A DNA stretch of 64,000 nucleotides. Source: Sinisalibacter lacisalsi. Its GTDB lineage: Bacteria > Pseudomonadota > Alphaproteobacteria > Rhodobacterales > Rhodobacteraceae. Of this stretch, positions 18,221 to 27,515 are shown in pieces. The stretch spans positions 456,501-520,500 of the forward strand of contig NZ_BMGI01000001.1 in assembly GCF_014640115.1 (NCBI RefSeq), in the 5' to 3' direction. The first letter of the stretch is position 1, and each line of letters begins with the position of its first letter. The notes beneath the pieces were generated by a model that worked only from the letters and a program-made list of their open reading frames with translations, did not search any database and was not told the DNA's origin. The translations under genes and the position numbers were made by a program.

Positions 18221-19335
18221 GGCATTCCTTCCTCGCTCACCGCGCTCACCCCGTCGGTTTCGCGCACTTCGAACACCTGCGCCCGATTCCCGAGCGCCTC
18301 GAACAATTCCGGCCCGGTGCCGGTCATGAAGGCCTGTGCACCGAGGCCGCAGATCTCGTCATAAAGCGCCGCGCGACGGTTTGCGTCCAGATGCGCGGCC
18401 ACCTCGTCGAGCAACAGGATCGGTGGCGCGCCGAAATCCGCCGCCAGTGCCCGGGCATTGGCGAGCACGAGCGAGACGAGCAGCGCCTTCTGCTCGCCGG
18501 TGGAGGCGTCTTTCGCCGCCACGCCCTTGGCGCTGTAGGTGGCGGCCAGATCGGCCCGGTGCGGCCCCTGCAGCGTGCGCCCGGCAGCAAGATCGCGCCC
18601 GCGCCCGGCCTCGAAGGCCTCCGCCAGTTCCGCCTCGCCCTCCGGCCCGGTTTCGGCCCCGTCGGCGTGCAGGATCTGCAGATCGGCGGTTGGAAAGCTG
18701 GTTTCCGCCTCGGCCTGCGCGGAGGCCAGCCGGGCGATGGTATAGGCGCGGTTGTTCTGGATCTCCGCCCCCGCCCGCGCCATCTGCGCCTCCAGCGCAT
18801 GATACCAGTGCCGGTCGCCCTGCCCATCCTTCAGCAGCCGGTTGCGTTCGCGCATCGCCTTCTCGTAGGCCAGCACGGCGTCGGCCTGGCCGGGCTCGAA
18901 GCTCATCGCCATCCGGTCGAGAAACCGTCTCCGCCCATCGGCGCCCTCGGTCCAGAGCCGGTCCATCACCGGCACCAGCCAGACCACCCGCGCGATCCGG
19001 CCAAGCGTAAGCTGCGCTGCGGGCTTGCCGTCGATCGAAACCTGCCGGGGCGCGCCCGACTCGGCCCATGTTTCAACCTCGTGAAGCTGGTGCAGCGATT
19101 GCAGCAGCGCCGTCACCTTCCAGCCCAGCGCCTCGGGCCTGCGCGCGATCTCGTCGGCCGCCGCCCGCCGCAGCCCGCGCCCGGGGCTGAGCAGGCTCAC
19201 CGCTTCAAGGATATTGGTCTTGCCCGCGCCGTTCGGCCCGTGGATCGCCACCGGCCGCCCGTCGAGCGCCAGGGCGGCGCGTTTGTGCGAGCGGAAATGG
19301 CTCAGGGTGAGTTCGCGCAAAAAGAGGCCCGTCAT
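18217..19335 (-). CDS. recF: DNA replication/repair protein RecF
   Basis: The 372-residue SMC-like ATPase helps RecOR load RecA at gaps. Walker A is GPNGAGKTN (residues 34-42). The ABC-type signature and Walker B occur late (STGEQKALLVSLVLANA; PILLLDEVAAHLD). It lies 70 bases after dnaN and is coupled to the downstream VOC gene. Length and motifs are intact. Confidence 0.96.
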   Translation of the reverse strand: MTGLFLRELTLSHFRSHKRAALALDGRPVAIHGPNGAGKTNILEAVSLLSPGRGLRRAAADEIARRPEALGWKVTALLQSLHQLHEVETWAESGAPRQVSIDGKPAAQLTLGRIARVVWLVPVMDRLWTEGADGRRRFLDRMAMSFEPGQADAVLAYEKAMRERNRLLKDGQGDRHWYHALEAQMARAGAEIQNNRAYTIARLASAQAEAETSFPTADLQILHADGAETGPEGEAELAEAFEAGRGRDLAAGRTLQGPHRADLAATYSAKGVAAKDASTGEQKALLVSLVLANARALAADFGAPPILLLDEVAAHLDANRRAALYDEICGLGAQAFMTGTGPELFEALGNRAQVFEVRETDGVSAVSEEGMP

Positions 19336-19405
19336 CGGCGGGCCTCCTCGAAACTCTGAAAAACGCCCTTCGGCACGGCGAAAAGGTTATTGAAAGCCGC
19401 TCCGG

Positions 19406-20524
19406 TCACACGCGCATCGGCATGACGACATAGATCGCGCTGGTGTCGTTGCCCTCGCGCATCAGCGCAGGCTCGCCGGCCGAGTTGAACATGAACACCG
19501 CGTTTTCGCGATCGACCTGGCTTGCGATCTCGAGCAGGTACTTGGCGTTGAAGCCGATCTCGAGCCGGTCGTCGCCATAGGCCACGGCAAGCTCCTCCTC
19601 CGCCGCGCCGGCATCGGGGGCGTTGACCGACAGCACCAGGCGATCTTCGTCGAGCTGCAGCTTCACCGCGCGGCTCCGCTCGCTCGATACCGTCGCCACG
19701 CGGTCCACCGCCTTGGCGAAGGCTTGCGCGTCGACTTCCATTTTCTTCGTGTTCCCGGTGGGAATCACGCGGGTATAGTCGGGGAAGGTGCCGTCGATCA
19801 CCTTGGAGGTCAGCGTGATCTCGGGCGTGGCGAAGCGGATCTTCGTCTCGCTCACGCTCACCGCGATCTGCGCCTCGTCGTCGTCGAGCAGCTTGCGCAA
19901 CTCGCCCACGGTCTTGCGCGGCACGATCACGCCGGGCATTTCCTCGGCCCCCGGGGGAAGATCGGCGTCGATCCGGGCCAGCCGGTGGCCATCGGTCGCC
20001 ACGCAGCGCAGCACCCGGCCGCCCTCGGCCTCGCTCACGTGCATGTAGACGCCGTTGAGGTAATAGCGCGTCTCTTCCGTGGAGATCGCGAACTTCGATT
20101 TGTCGAACAACCGGCGCAGCACCGGTGCGGCGGCGGAGAAATTCGCCGCGTATTCCGAACTGGCCATCACCGGGAAATCTTCCTTCGGCAGCGTCGCCAG
20201 CGAGAAGCTCGAACGCCCGGCCTCGATCGAAAGCCGCCCGGCGGCCTCGTCGGCGGCAAGCGCCACGGTGGCGCCATCGGGCAGCTTGCGCACGATCTCG
20301 TGCAGCATCACCGCGTTCACCGTGGTTGCCCCGGCGCGCTCGACCATCGCTGGCACCCGGTCGACCACCTCGATATCGAGGTCGGTGGCGCGGAAGCTCA
20401 CGTCGCTCCCCTCGGCCTCGATCAACACGTTGGCGAGGATCGGGATCGTGTTGCGCCGCTCGACAACCGATTGCGCCTGGGCCACGGCCTTCAGCAGCAC
20501 GGCACGTTCGATGGAAATCTTCAT
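19406..20524 (-). CDS. dnaN: DNA polymerase III sliding clamp (beta subunit)
   Basis: The start at MKISIERAVLLKAVAQAQSV gives 372 residues, standard for the clamp. Family elements include VVERRNTIPILANVL near residues 20-34 and the terminal YVVMPMRV. The longer upstream frame has no ribosome site and is discarded. The gene lies between dnaA and recF in the expected order. Confidence 0.97.
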   Translation of the reverse strand: MKISIERAVLLKAVAQAQSVVERRNTIPILANVLIEAEGSDVSFRATDLDIEVVDRVPAMVERAGATTVNAVMLHEIVRKLPDGATVALAADEAAGRLSIEAGRSSFSLATLPKEDFPVMASSEYAANFSAAAPVLRRLFDKSKFAISTEETRYYLNGVYMHVSEAEGGRVLRCVATDGHRLARIDADLPPGAEEMPGVIVPRKTVGELRKLLDDDEAQIAVSVSETKIRFATPEITLTSKVIDGTFPDYTRVIPTGNTKKMEVDAQAFAKAVDRVATVSSERSRAVKLQLDEDRLVLSVNAPDAGAAEEELAVAYGDDRLEIGFNAKYLLEIASQVDRENAVFMFNSAGEPALMREGNDTSAIYVVMPMRV

Positions 20525-20634
20525 GTCCCTCTCCCTCAGAATCCGGGACGGCAACCATAGAACGACCGCGGCCCGGCGCAAGATTTTTCAGGACTTTCCG
20601 CCGCTTTGCCGGGGGCGTCAAGGGGCGGTGGGGC

Positions 20635-21990
20635 TCAGGCTTCGAGCGCCCGGCGCAACATTTCGAGGTCTTCCGCAAGCTGGGTGTCGCTCTGTTTCAG
20701 TTCCTCGATGCGGCGCACCCCGTGCATCACGGTGGTATGGTCGCGGCCACCGAAGCGGCGGCCGATATCGGGCAGGCTGCGGGTGGTGAGTGTTTTTGAA
20801 AGATACATCGCCATCTGCCGCGGCCGCGCGATCGAGCGCTGGCGCTTAGGGCCGATCATGTCGGACATGCGGATATTGAAGTGTTCCGCCACCTTGCGCT
20901 GGATTTCCTCCACCGTCACCTTGCGGTCGGAGGCGCGCAGGATGTCCGACAGCGCGTCCTGCGCCTTCTCGAGCGTGATCTCCTGCCCCACCAGCGAGGC
21001 GAAGGCGAAAAGCCGCATCAGTGCGCCTTCCAGAACCCGCACGTTGGTGCTGATCCGGTGGGCGAGAAACTCCAGCACACCCTCGGCGATATGAAGATCG
21101 GGATATTGCTCGCGGTAGCGCGCTGCCTTGGTTTGCAGGATACCTAGCCGCAGTTCGTAATCTGTCGGGTGCAGATCGACCACGAGGCCCGACTGCAGCC
21201 GGCTCTTGATCCGGTCTTCCACGTCCTTCATCTCGCCGGGGGCGCGATCACCCGAGATGATGATCTGCTTGTTCTGATCGACCAGCGCGTTGAAAGTGTG
21301 GAAAAATTCCTCCTGGGTCGAATCCTTGCCGGCGATGAACTGCACGTCATCGACCATCAGCACGTCAACCGAGCGGAACATGTGCTTGAAATCCATCATC
21401 TGCTTTTCGCGCAGCGCCTGCACGAAGCGATACATGAACTGTTCGGCGGAGAGGTAGACCACGCGCAGCGACGGGTCTCGCGCCTGGATCTCGTGCGCGA
21501 TGGCGTGCATCAGGTGGGTCTTGCCGAGGCCGACGCCGCCGTAAAGAAACAGCGGGTTGAAGGTGACCGGGCCACCCTCGGCGACGCGGCGCGCGGCGGC
21601 ATGGGCGAGCTGGTTAGGCTTGCCGACCACGAAACTGTCGAAGGTGAAGCGCGGATCGAGCGGCGCGCCGGGCAGATCGTCCTTCTCGGCGCGGACATGC
21701 GTGGCGTTTGCGGGCGGGCTCCCGGCCTCTGCCGGTTTCGGCCGGGCGACGTTCGGCACGGTGAACACGAGGCGCGAGACGCGCGCGCCGGCGTCGAGCA
21801 TGTGGCGCAGGATCTTGTCACCGAAATTGCGCTCCACCCAGTTGCCGATGAACCCGGTGGGCACGAGGAACGTGGCCACGCCATCTTCAAGCTCGGCGAA
21901 TTCCAGCGGTTCGATCCAGTTGCGGTAGTTGTTCTGCCCAACTTCTTCCCGAAGAACATCCCTAACCCGGCCCCAAGTCTCGCTCGTCAT
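20635..21990 (-). CDS. dnaA: Chromosomal replication initiator DnaA
   Basis: The chosen start MTSETWGRVRDVLREEVGQN gives 451 residues and matches the N-terminus of other alphaproteobacterial DnaA. In-frame ATGs 10 and 19 codons upstream exist, so a longer form cannot be excluded. Domain III carries Walker A GGVGLGKTH (residues 151-159) and Walker B VDVLMVDDVQF. Domain IV has the DNA-binding signature GGRDHTTVMHGVRRIE. It opens the dnaA-dnaN-recF run. The ribosome site at the chosen ATG is weak. Confidence 0.96.
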   Translation of the reverse strand: MTSETWGRVRDVLREEVGQNNYRNWIEPLEFAELEDGVATFLVPTGFIGNWVERNFGDKILRHMLDAGARVSRLVFTVPNVARPKPAEAGSPPANATHVRAEKDDLPGAPLDPRFTFDSFVVGKPNQLAHAAARRVAEGGPVTFNPLFLYGGVGLGKTHLMHAIAHEIQARDPSLRVVYLSAEQFMYRFVQALREKQMMDFKHMFRSVDVLMVDDVQFIAGKDSTQEEFFHTFNALVDQNKQIIISGDRAPGEMKDVEDRIKSRLQSGLVVDLHPTDYELRLGILQTKAARYREQYPDLHIAEGVLEFLAHRISTNVRVLEGALMRLFAFASLVGQEITLEKAQDALSDILRASDRKVTVEEIQRKVAEHFNIRMSDMIGPKRQRSIARPRQMAMYLSKTLTTRSLPDIGRRFGGRDHTTVMHGVRRIEELKQSDTQLAEDLEMLRRALEA

Positions 21991-22461
21991 TATCGTCTCG
22001 ATCCGCTTCTGTGCCGCCATTATCGGCGGCCTGTCCCTACTATCCATGTTGCCCCCGGCCAGGCACGACCGCAGACAGATCACCGCATCGCCCCAATGAT
22101 GCGGGCGCGATTGTTCAAAGACGTGCCGAATGGAAAAGACAAAGCAGGAAGAGCCGCGAACACGGCGCATACCACACCCTAGGTGCCAGACCCCCCGATC
22201 CGGCTATCCCGAAGCATTTCTTCCAGTCTCGTAGGAGCGTCCCCTCAGACCGCTCCACTCGGCATCTTGGCGTCGGGTTTGGCCCAACCTGCCCAATCTG
22301 TCCGAGGTTTCCCAAGTCGGCGACATGAATCGCACAGGCAAGTTACCCAGAGCCCAGCGACAGCCGCAACAGTTCTCTTCACTTGACAGAAGGATTGCCG
22401 AAACGAATCCGGGGGCGGTTATACGAATCCGATTTTTCTTCGGATTCCTTCGCCGCAAACG
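21991..22461. other. Long dnaA upstream region
   Basis: About 470 bases separate the dnaA start from the rpsT terminator, longer than most gaps here. No gene was found. No cluster of DnaA boxes (TTATCCACA type) was seen on either strand, so no origin is claimed. One 8-bp inverted repeat, GAATCCGA/TCGGATTC with a 7-base T-rich loop, lies at 22425-22447, and a further CGAATCCG copy sits about 20 bases to its left. The dnaA promoter should be in this region but was not recognised. Confidence 0.5.
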
Positions 22462-22490
22462 AAAAACGGCGCGCCGGGAGGGCGCGCCGT
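22462..22490 (-). terminator. Rho-independent terminator of rpsT
   Basis: ACGGCGCGCC and GGCGCGCCGT form a perfect 10-bp stem with a 5-base loop. On the minus strand it is followed at once by a run of five T. It lies 27 bases after the rpsT stop. Confidence 0.9.
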
Positions 22491-22517
22491 GTTCGTGTTG
22501 TTTTCGCCGCAGTGGGG

Positions 22518-22781
22518 TTAGCCGAGCGCCTTCACGCGGGCCGACAGACGCGACATTTTGCGCGCCGCGGTGTTCTTGTGAAACACGCCCTTGGTGACGC
22601 CACGCATCAGTTCGGGCTGGGCTGCCTTCAGCGCGGTGGCGGCGGCGTCCTTGTCGCCCGAGGCGAGCGCCTCTTCGACCTTGCGGAGATAGGTGCGGAT
22701 GCGCGAGCGGCGGGCCTTGTTTACGGCGAAGCGGCGCTCGTTCTGGCGGGCGCGCTTCTTGGCTTGAGGCGAATTGGCCAT
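22518..22781 (-). CDS. rpsT: 30S ribosomal protein S20
   Basis: The start [17 protein letters not shown] gives 87 residues, the usual S20 size. The basic three-helix protein binds 16S rRNA ([30 protein letters not shown]). AAAGGGA precedes the ATG, a sigma-70-like promoter is found about 115 bases upstream, and a strong terminator follows. The longer frame upstream of this ATG is not used. Confidence 0.97.
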   Translation of the reverse strand: MANSPQAKKRARQNERRFAVNKARRSRIRTYLRKVEEALASGDKDAAATALKAAQPELMRGVTKGVFHKNTAARKMSRLSARVKALG

Positions 22782-22897
22782 GGTTGGTTCCCTTTCCCGG
22801 GTTTGTTCAAATACTGTCGCGTGCGAAGCACGGGGCCCGGGCCGGGTTCCTACCGGCACAATCCGACCAAAGCGGGTCTCACACGCATGTGGAGCGG

Positions 22898-22926
22898 CGT
22901 ATAGGCCCAATTCGCCGCGCTGTGAA
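22898..22926 (-). promoter_or_regulatory. Sigma-70-type promoter of rpsT
   Basis: On the minus strand TTCACA, 17 bases, TATACG fits housekeeping -35 and -10 boxes. The same -10 (TATACG) with 17-base spacing occurs before rpmI in this window. The leader to the rpsT start would be about 110 bases. Confidence 0.55.
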
Positions 22927-23004
22927 GCCCCGAATCGTCGCAACCTTGCGGGGTGCGGTTTCGGCTGGTGGCCGGATGCCTGCGCCTCCCCCTATGAGGC
23001 CGGG

Positions 23005-24375
23005 CTAAAGTTCGAAGCTCTGGTGCGGGCGTGGCCGATCTACGCGGGCTGGGCCTAGGGCATCGGCCAGGGCCTTCATGGGGTCTTCTTCACCATGCAC
23101 GAGGAAGGTGCGTTCGCGCACGGCGGTGCGCGCGTGCCAGTCGAGCAGGTCGGTGCGCCCGGCGTGGGCGGAAAAGCCGTTGATCGTATGCACTGTGGCG
23201 CGCACGGGAACGCTCTTGCCGAACATCGAAAGCTCGGTCGCGCCGTCGACGATCGCGCGCGCCGGGGTGCCCTCGGCGGCGAAACCGATGAAGATCACGG
23301 TGCTGTCGGGGTTGGGCAGGTTGTGGCGCAGGTGGTGGCGCACCCGCCCGCCGGTGCACATTCCCGAACCGGCCATGACCACCGCGCCGCCATGCACGTC
23401 GTTGAGTTTCATCGAGTCCGCCGCCTCCCGCGTCACCTTCAACCCGGGCAGGCCGAAGGGGTCGCGGCCGGCGTGGATCATCTCGGCGATCTCCGGGCGC
23501 AACGCTTCGGGGTGTCGCCCGAAAAGGCGGGTGGCCGAGATGGCCATGGGCGAATCGAGATAGACCGGGAGGGATTTGGGAAGCGCACCCTCATCGACGC
23601 CCCTGTGCAGCGCGAACAGGATCTCCTGCGTGCGTTCAAGGGCGAAGGTGGGGATGATCACGTTCCCGCCCCGGCGCAGCGTGCCCCGGATTGCGGCGTT
23701 GAGTTCTTCGAGCGAGCTGCCGATCGGGCGGTGGTCACGGTCGCCATAGGTGGATTCCATCACCACCACATCCGCGCCCTTGGGGGGCGCCGGATCGTTG
23801 AGCAGGAGCCGGTTGCGCGGGCCGATATCGCCGGAAAACAGGAGTCTGCGGGTGCGGCCGTCCTCGTTCAGTTCGAGCAGGATGGAGGCCGAACCGAGGA
23901 TATGGCCGGCATCGAAAAAGGTGGCGGTGATGCCGGGGAACAGGTCCATCGGCTGGCCGTAGTCGGCGGTCTGGCCGAAGCGGTCGACCGCATCAAGCGC
24001 ATCCATCGTATCGTAGAGCGGCTGGTCGGATTTGCCGTGGCGCTGGGCGCGCTTGGCCGCTTCCTCGTGCAGGTAGGCCGAGTCGAGCATCACCAGCCGG
24101 GCAAGATCATGGGTGGCCGACGTGGCGATGACCTTGCCGCGAAAGCCGCGTTTCACCAGAAGCGGAAGCCGGCCGCAGTGGTCGAGGTGGGCGTGCGTCA
24201 GCAGGAGCACGTCGATCTGCCCGGGCGAGAACCCGAAGGGCGCCGCGTTTTCCTCCTCGATCTCGCGCGGTCCCTGGAACATGCCGCAATCGACAAGGAT
24301 CTTGCGCCCCGCGCATTCGACGAGGTGGCACGATCCGGTCACCCCGCGCGCGGCTCCGTGGAACGAAAGTTTCAT
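23005..24375 (-). CDS. Beta-CASP metallo-beta-lactamase family hydrolase (predicted RNase)
   Basis: The 456-residue protein has the metal site HAHLDH (residues 61-66), later GHILGSAS and SGDIGPRNR, then a beta-CASP region and the C-terminal GFSAHAGRTDLLDW. This matches the YsiA/CPSF73-like branch of exoribonuclease/endonuclease MBL enzymes, not RNase J, which is longer. The start MKLSFHGAARGVTGSCHLVE has GGAGG ahead. It is divergent from the Gfo/Idh gene. The substrate RNA is unknown. Confidence 0.88.
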   Translation of the reverse strand: MKLSFHGAARGVTGSCHLVECAGRKILVDCGMFQGPREIEEENAAPFGFSPGQIDVLLLTHAHLDHCGRLPLLVKRGFRGKVIATSATHDLARLVMLDSAYLHEEAAKRAQRHGKSDQPLYDTMDALDAVDRFGQTADYGQPMDLFPGITATFFDAGHILGSASILLELNEDGRTRRLLFSGDIGPRNRLLLNDPAPPKGADVVVMESTYGDRDHRPIGSSLEELNAAIRGTLRRGGNVIIPTFALERTQEILFALHRGVDEGALPKSLPVYLDSPMAISATRLFGRHPEALRPEIAEMIHAGRDPFGLPGLKVTREAADSMKLNDVHGGAVVMAGSGMCTGGRVRHHLRHNLPNPDSTVIFIGFAAEGTPARAIVDGATELSMFGKSVPVRATVHTINGFSAHAGRTDLLDWHARTAVRERTFLVHGEEDPMKALADALGPARVDRPRPHQSFEL

Positions 24376-24503
24376 GCGTTCCTCCTTCGCTTTGCCCAAG
24401 GATAACCGGCCCGGTGCGGCCGGGCCATGCGCAAGGTCAACCGGGGTTTCCCGCCGCCTCCCGGCGTGGTTAGCTCGGGGGAGCAACGGGGAAAGGGCAA
24501 CGC

Positions 24504-25631
24504 ATGAGACGGGTCAGGCTGGGCATGGTCGGTGGCGGGCAGGGGGCCTTCATCGGCGCGGTGCACCGCATCGCCGCGCGGATCGACGACCGGTTCGAGC
24601 TGGTCGCGGGGGCGCTTTCGTCAAGCCCCGACCGTGCTGCGGCGAGTGCGGCGGAGCTTGGGCTCGCACCGGATCGCAGTTACGACGATTTCGCCGAGAT
24701 GGCCCGCGCCGAGGCGGCGCGCACAGACGGGATCGAGGCGGTGGCCATCGTCACCCCCAACCATATGCACGCGGCCCCGGCCATCGCCTTTCTGGAAGCG
24801 GGCATCCACGTGATCTGCGACAAGCCGCTGGCCGCCACGCTCGCGCAGGCCGAGGCCATCGCCCACGCGGCGGCCGCTTCGCCCGCCCATTTCATCCTCA
24901 CCCACAATTACACCGGCTACCCGCTGATCCGGCAGGCGCGGGAGATGGCGGCGCGCGGCGATCTGGGTGAGATCCGCCTTGTGCAGGTGGAATACGCGCA
25001 AGACTGGCTGGCGAGAGAGGTTCACAACAAGCAGGCCGACTGGCGTACCGATCCGACCCGGTCCGGGGCGGGGGCGATCGGTGATATCGGCACCCATGCC
25101 TTCAACCTCGCGCAATTCGTCAGCGGGATGGCGCCGGAGGCGCTTTCAGCCGAGTTGCACAGTTTCGTGCCGGGGCGAAAGGTGGACGACAACGCCCATA
25201 TCCGCCTGCGCTTCGAGGGCGGTGCGCGCGGGATGCTCTGGGCAAGCCAGGTCGCCGTCGGCAACGAAAACGGGTTGCGGCTGCGCATCTACGGTAGCGA
25301 GGGCGGGCTGGAATGGGGGCAGGAAAACCCCAACGCGATGGCCTTCACCCGCTTCGGCGAACCGCGCCAGATTCTCACCCGCGGCGGGCCGGGCCTCGGC
25401 GGCGGCGCGGGCCGGTGGACACGGGTGCCCCCCGGCCACCCGGAAGGCTATCTCGAAGGTTTCGCCAATCTCTACGCCGACGCCGCCGACCTCATCCTCG
25501 GAAGTGGCGACGGCGCGCTTCTGCCCGGGATCGAGGCGGGGCTGGACGGCATGTGGTTCATCGACGCTTGCCAGCGCAGTTCCGCTGCTGACGGCGCATG
25601 GATCGCGCGTCAGAGCGGATCGGTGCGGTAG
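24504..25631 (+). CDS. Gfo/Idh/MocA family NAD(P)-dependent oxidoreductase
   Basis: The 375-residue protein has an N-terminal Rossmann fold (RLGMVGGGQGAFIGAVHR, residues 5-22) and the family motif HVICDKPLAATLAQAE with catalytic-site Lys. The C-terminal alpha/beta domain holds GAGAIGDIGTHAFNLAQF. Relatives oxidise sugars or inositols; the substrate here is unknown. No transporter or sugar operon adjoins. It overlaps the methyltransferase gene on the other strand by 22 bases. Confidence 0.9.
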   Translation: MRRVRLGMVGGGQGAFIGAVHRIAARIDDRFELVAGALSSSPDRAAASAAELGLAPDRSYDDFAEMARAEAARTDGIEAVAIVTPNHMHAAPAIAFLEAGIHVICDKPLAATLAQAEAIAHAAAASPAHFILTHNYTGYPLIRQAREMAARGDLGEIRLVQVEYAQDWLAREVHNKQADWRTDPTRSGAGAIGDIGTHAFNLAQFVSGMAPEALSAELHSFVPGRKVDDNAHIRLRFEGGARGMLWASQVAVGNENGLRLRIYGSEGGLEWGQENPNAMAFTRFGEPRQILTRGGPGLGGGAGRWTRVPPGHPEGYLEGFANLYADAADLILGSGDGALLPGIEAGLDGMWFIDACQRSSAADGAWIARQSGSVR

Positions 25632-26707
25632 AGCTTCACGGTGAGCCCGCCATGGGCAACCGGGGGGCCGGGCGGCAGGAAGGGCAGGCCGGTGGCTTTC
25701 GCCAACCCGCCATCGTTGGTGATGATCCCCACGCGCCAGCCGGAAAACCGCGCCCGCAGCGCCTCGCCCAAGGCGCCGTAGAGCGCGAACAGCGGCTTGC
25801 GGTCGCCGATCCGCCCGCCATAGGGCGGGTTGACCATCACCAGACCGGGCGGCCCTTCGGGGCGGGCAAGGTCGCTCACCGCGGCGCGGGCAAATTTGGT
25901 CACGTCGCTCACCCCCGCCCGCGCGGCGTTTTCGCCAGCCCCCTTGATCGCGCCCTGATCGCGGTCGAACCCGTAGAAGCGCAGGTCGGTCGGGCGTGGC
26001 GCGCCTGTCTTCAGCGCGGCCACGGCGGCGGGATCGTAGCTGGCAAGGTGCTCGAAGGCGAAGGCGCGGTCGCGCCCGGGCAGCAGGCCCATGGCGATCT
26101 CGGCGGCCTCGATCACGAAGGTGCCCGAGCCGCACATCGGATCGACCAATGTCTCGTTCCCGGTGAACCCCATCTGGCGCAAGAACAACGCCGCCATGGT
26201 CTCGCGGATCGGGGCCTTGCCGGTGAACAGCTTGTGGCCGCGCTTGTGCAGGCTTTCGCCCGAGGTGTCGACGCTGAGGGTGACGAGGTTGTCGTCGATC
26301 CGTGCCTTGATCTGCACTGGCGCATCCTTGGCGATCGGGGCGCCAAGCTCCTCGCGGATCGCCCGCTCGATGCGCTGGGTGGCGGCGCCGGCGTGGTAGA
26401 TCTTGGAGCCCTTGGTGGTCGCCTCCACCCGCACCGGCACGTCCGTCCGCAGCACCGCGACCCAATCGACCTTGCGCGCGCGCTTGTCGAGCTGGGCGAG
26501 GTGGAAAGCGCGGAACTCGGCGAAACGGGCGAGCACGCGGGTGGCGCCCCTGAGCGCGATATTCGCACGCCAGACATCGGGCCAGCCGCCGGTGACCGTC
26601 ACCCCGCCGGGCAGCGTGGCCACACCTTCGAAGCCCGCCGCGCGGGCCTCGTCGGCGAGCACGGCTTCAAGCCCCGGCGGCGCGGTGAGGAAGATTTCGA
26701 ATGTCAT
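25610..26707 (-). CDS. THUMP-domain class I SAM-dependent RNA methyltransferase (RlmL-like)
   Basis: The 365-residue protein has an N-terminal ferredoxin-like/THUMP RNA-binding part (about residues 1-155), then a methyltransferase domain with VDPMCGSGTFVIEAAEIA and the N6/N2 catalytic motif VNPPYGGRI. This matches the YcbY/RlmL N-terminal family that makes m2G2445 in 23S rRNA. The RlmK half of the enterobacterial fusion is absent. The gene stands alone. Confidence 0.9.
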   Translation of the reverse strand: MTFEIFLTAPPGLEAVLADEARAAGFEGVATLPGGVTVTGGWPDVWRANIALRGATRVLARFAEFRAFHLAQLDKRARKVDWVAVLRTDVPVRVEATTKGSKIYHAGAATQRIERAIREELGAPIAKDAPVQIKARIDDNLVTLSVDTSGESLHKRGHKLFTGKAPIRETMAALFLRQMGFTGNETLVDPMCGSGTFVIEAAEIAMGLLPGRDRAFAFEHLASYDPAAVAALKTGAPRPTDLRFYGFDRDQGAIKGAGENAARAGVSDVTKFARAAVSDLARPEGPPGLVMVNPPYGGRIGDRKPLFALYGALGEALRARFSGWRVGIITNDGGLAKATGLPFLPPGPPVAHGGLTVKLYRTDPL

Positions 26708-26744
26708 GGCAGTTGCCTAGCGGCAAACGGGGCTCTGCACCAGC

Positions 26745-27185
26745 CTAGCCGATGAGCCTTGCCAGAAGGCCCTTCTTCGCCGGGGTCTCAGGCAGGGGCG
26801 GCAGCGGGTCGGGGGCGAGGCGCGAAAGGATCCAGCGCGGCAGCACGCGCTCGCCCGAGCCGCCGCAGACCCCGCCCATCTTGTAGGGGTCGAACACCTT
26901 CACGAAGCCCGGCGCGTCGAAATCGTCGGCGAAAACCGCGCCGCAATAGGAGCGGCCCCGCACCTGCTCGACGCAGGCGCGCGCGGCGGCGAGCGCGGCG
27001 GAAAAATCGGCGGCCGGGGCCTCGGGGGCATCGCCCGTGGGATCGAAGACGAACCAATCGCCCCCGGCGGTGGCGAGGCGGTCGAAGAGCGCGTCGAACT
27101 GTTCCCATTTCAACGTGCCCGTGAACGCGCCGCCGTAGGCGCGCCAGAACGCGGTGTCGGGCAGCGGGGCATTGGTATCGCGCAT
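26745..27185 (-). CDS. Conserved-looking hypothetical protein, acidic
   Basis: The 146-residue protein starts MRDTNAPLPDTAFWRAYGGA, with GAGGAG nine bases upstream, so it is well set up for translation. It has aromatic-rich segments (KWEQFDALFDRLATAGGDWF) and a C-terminal Leu/Pro tail, and no signal or membrane helix. I recognise no domain. The longer frame extending to 27284 lacks a site. It is upstream of the hemP region in divergent orientation, which says little about function. Confidence 0.7.
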   Translation of the reverse strand: MRDTNAPLPDTAFWRAYGGAFTGTLKWEQFDALFDRLATAGGDWFVFDPTGDAPEAPAADFSAALAAARACVEQVRGRSYCGAVFADDFDAPGFVKVFDPYKMGGVCGGSGERVLPRWILSRLAPDPLPPLPETPAKKGLLARLIG

Positions 27186-27253
27186 GGTCCGTCCTCCTCG
27201 GGCAAGAGTGTGGGGCCGGCGTTGCGCGGTCAAGCGCGGAAAGCCCGATCGAA

Positions 27254-27281
27254 AAACTCGGACTGACAAACCCGACAGTTT
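27254..27281 (+). promoter_or_regulatory. Imperfect palindrome upstream of the hemP/imelysin operon
   Basis: AAACTCGG and CCGACAGTTT make an imperfect inverted repeat about 75 bases before the first ORF. A dimeric iron regulator (Fur/Irr/RirA/IscR type) would be expected here, but I cannot assign the motif to one of them. CTGACA within it resembles a -35 box. Confidence 0.3.
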
Positions 27282-27356
27282 CACTCAGAAAAAGCCTGCA
27301 ACCAGCCACCCCAATCTGAAAAGGGGAAGCCAGAGCCCATCCTCGGGAGAGCCCTG

Positions 27357-27515
27357 ATGCAGATTGTATCCAATCAAGACCAACCGACCGGCGACCGCAG
27401 CACCAATGATGTCCAGCGCGAAATCCTCGCCATTCTCGCCGAAAGCGGCCTCGTGCCGGGTCAGGGGGTCGAGGCCCTGCTGGATCGTTTTTCGGGTGAT
27501 GGTCAAACGCGATGA
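27357..27515 (+). CDS. Small ORF (52 aa) coupled to hemP
   Basis: This ORF was read directly from the nucleotides. ATG at 27357 has GGGAG seven bases ahead. The product opens MQIVSNQDQPTGDRS and continues with a predicted helix (NDVQREILAILAESGL) and a Gly-broken second helix (GVEALLDRF). The TGA overlaps the hemP ATG as ATGA, which suggests coupled translation. The reading uses mostly GC-ending codons in its second half, as real genes here do. No known family is recognised. It could be a small soluble helper protein or a leader peptide. Confidence 0.6.
   Translation: MQIVSNQDQPTGDRSTNDVQREILAILAESGLVPGQGVEALLDRFSGDGQTR

Noticed and set aside
21297-21305. TGTGGAAAA, a DnaA-box-like 9-mer
   Set aside because: It is isolated and lies inside dnaA coding sequence for Phe-His-Thr, so it is most likely incidental.
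22383-22388. TTGACA on the plus strand upstream of dnaA
   Set aside because: No -10 box at proper spacing and no rightward gene to drive.
21991-22461. Possible replication origin next to dnaA
   Set aside because: No cluster of DnaA boxes or AT-rich unwinding element was seen. Alphaproteobacterial origins are often not beside dnaA.
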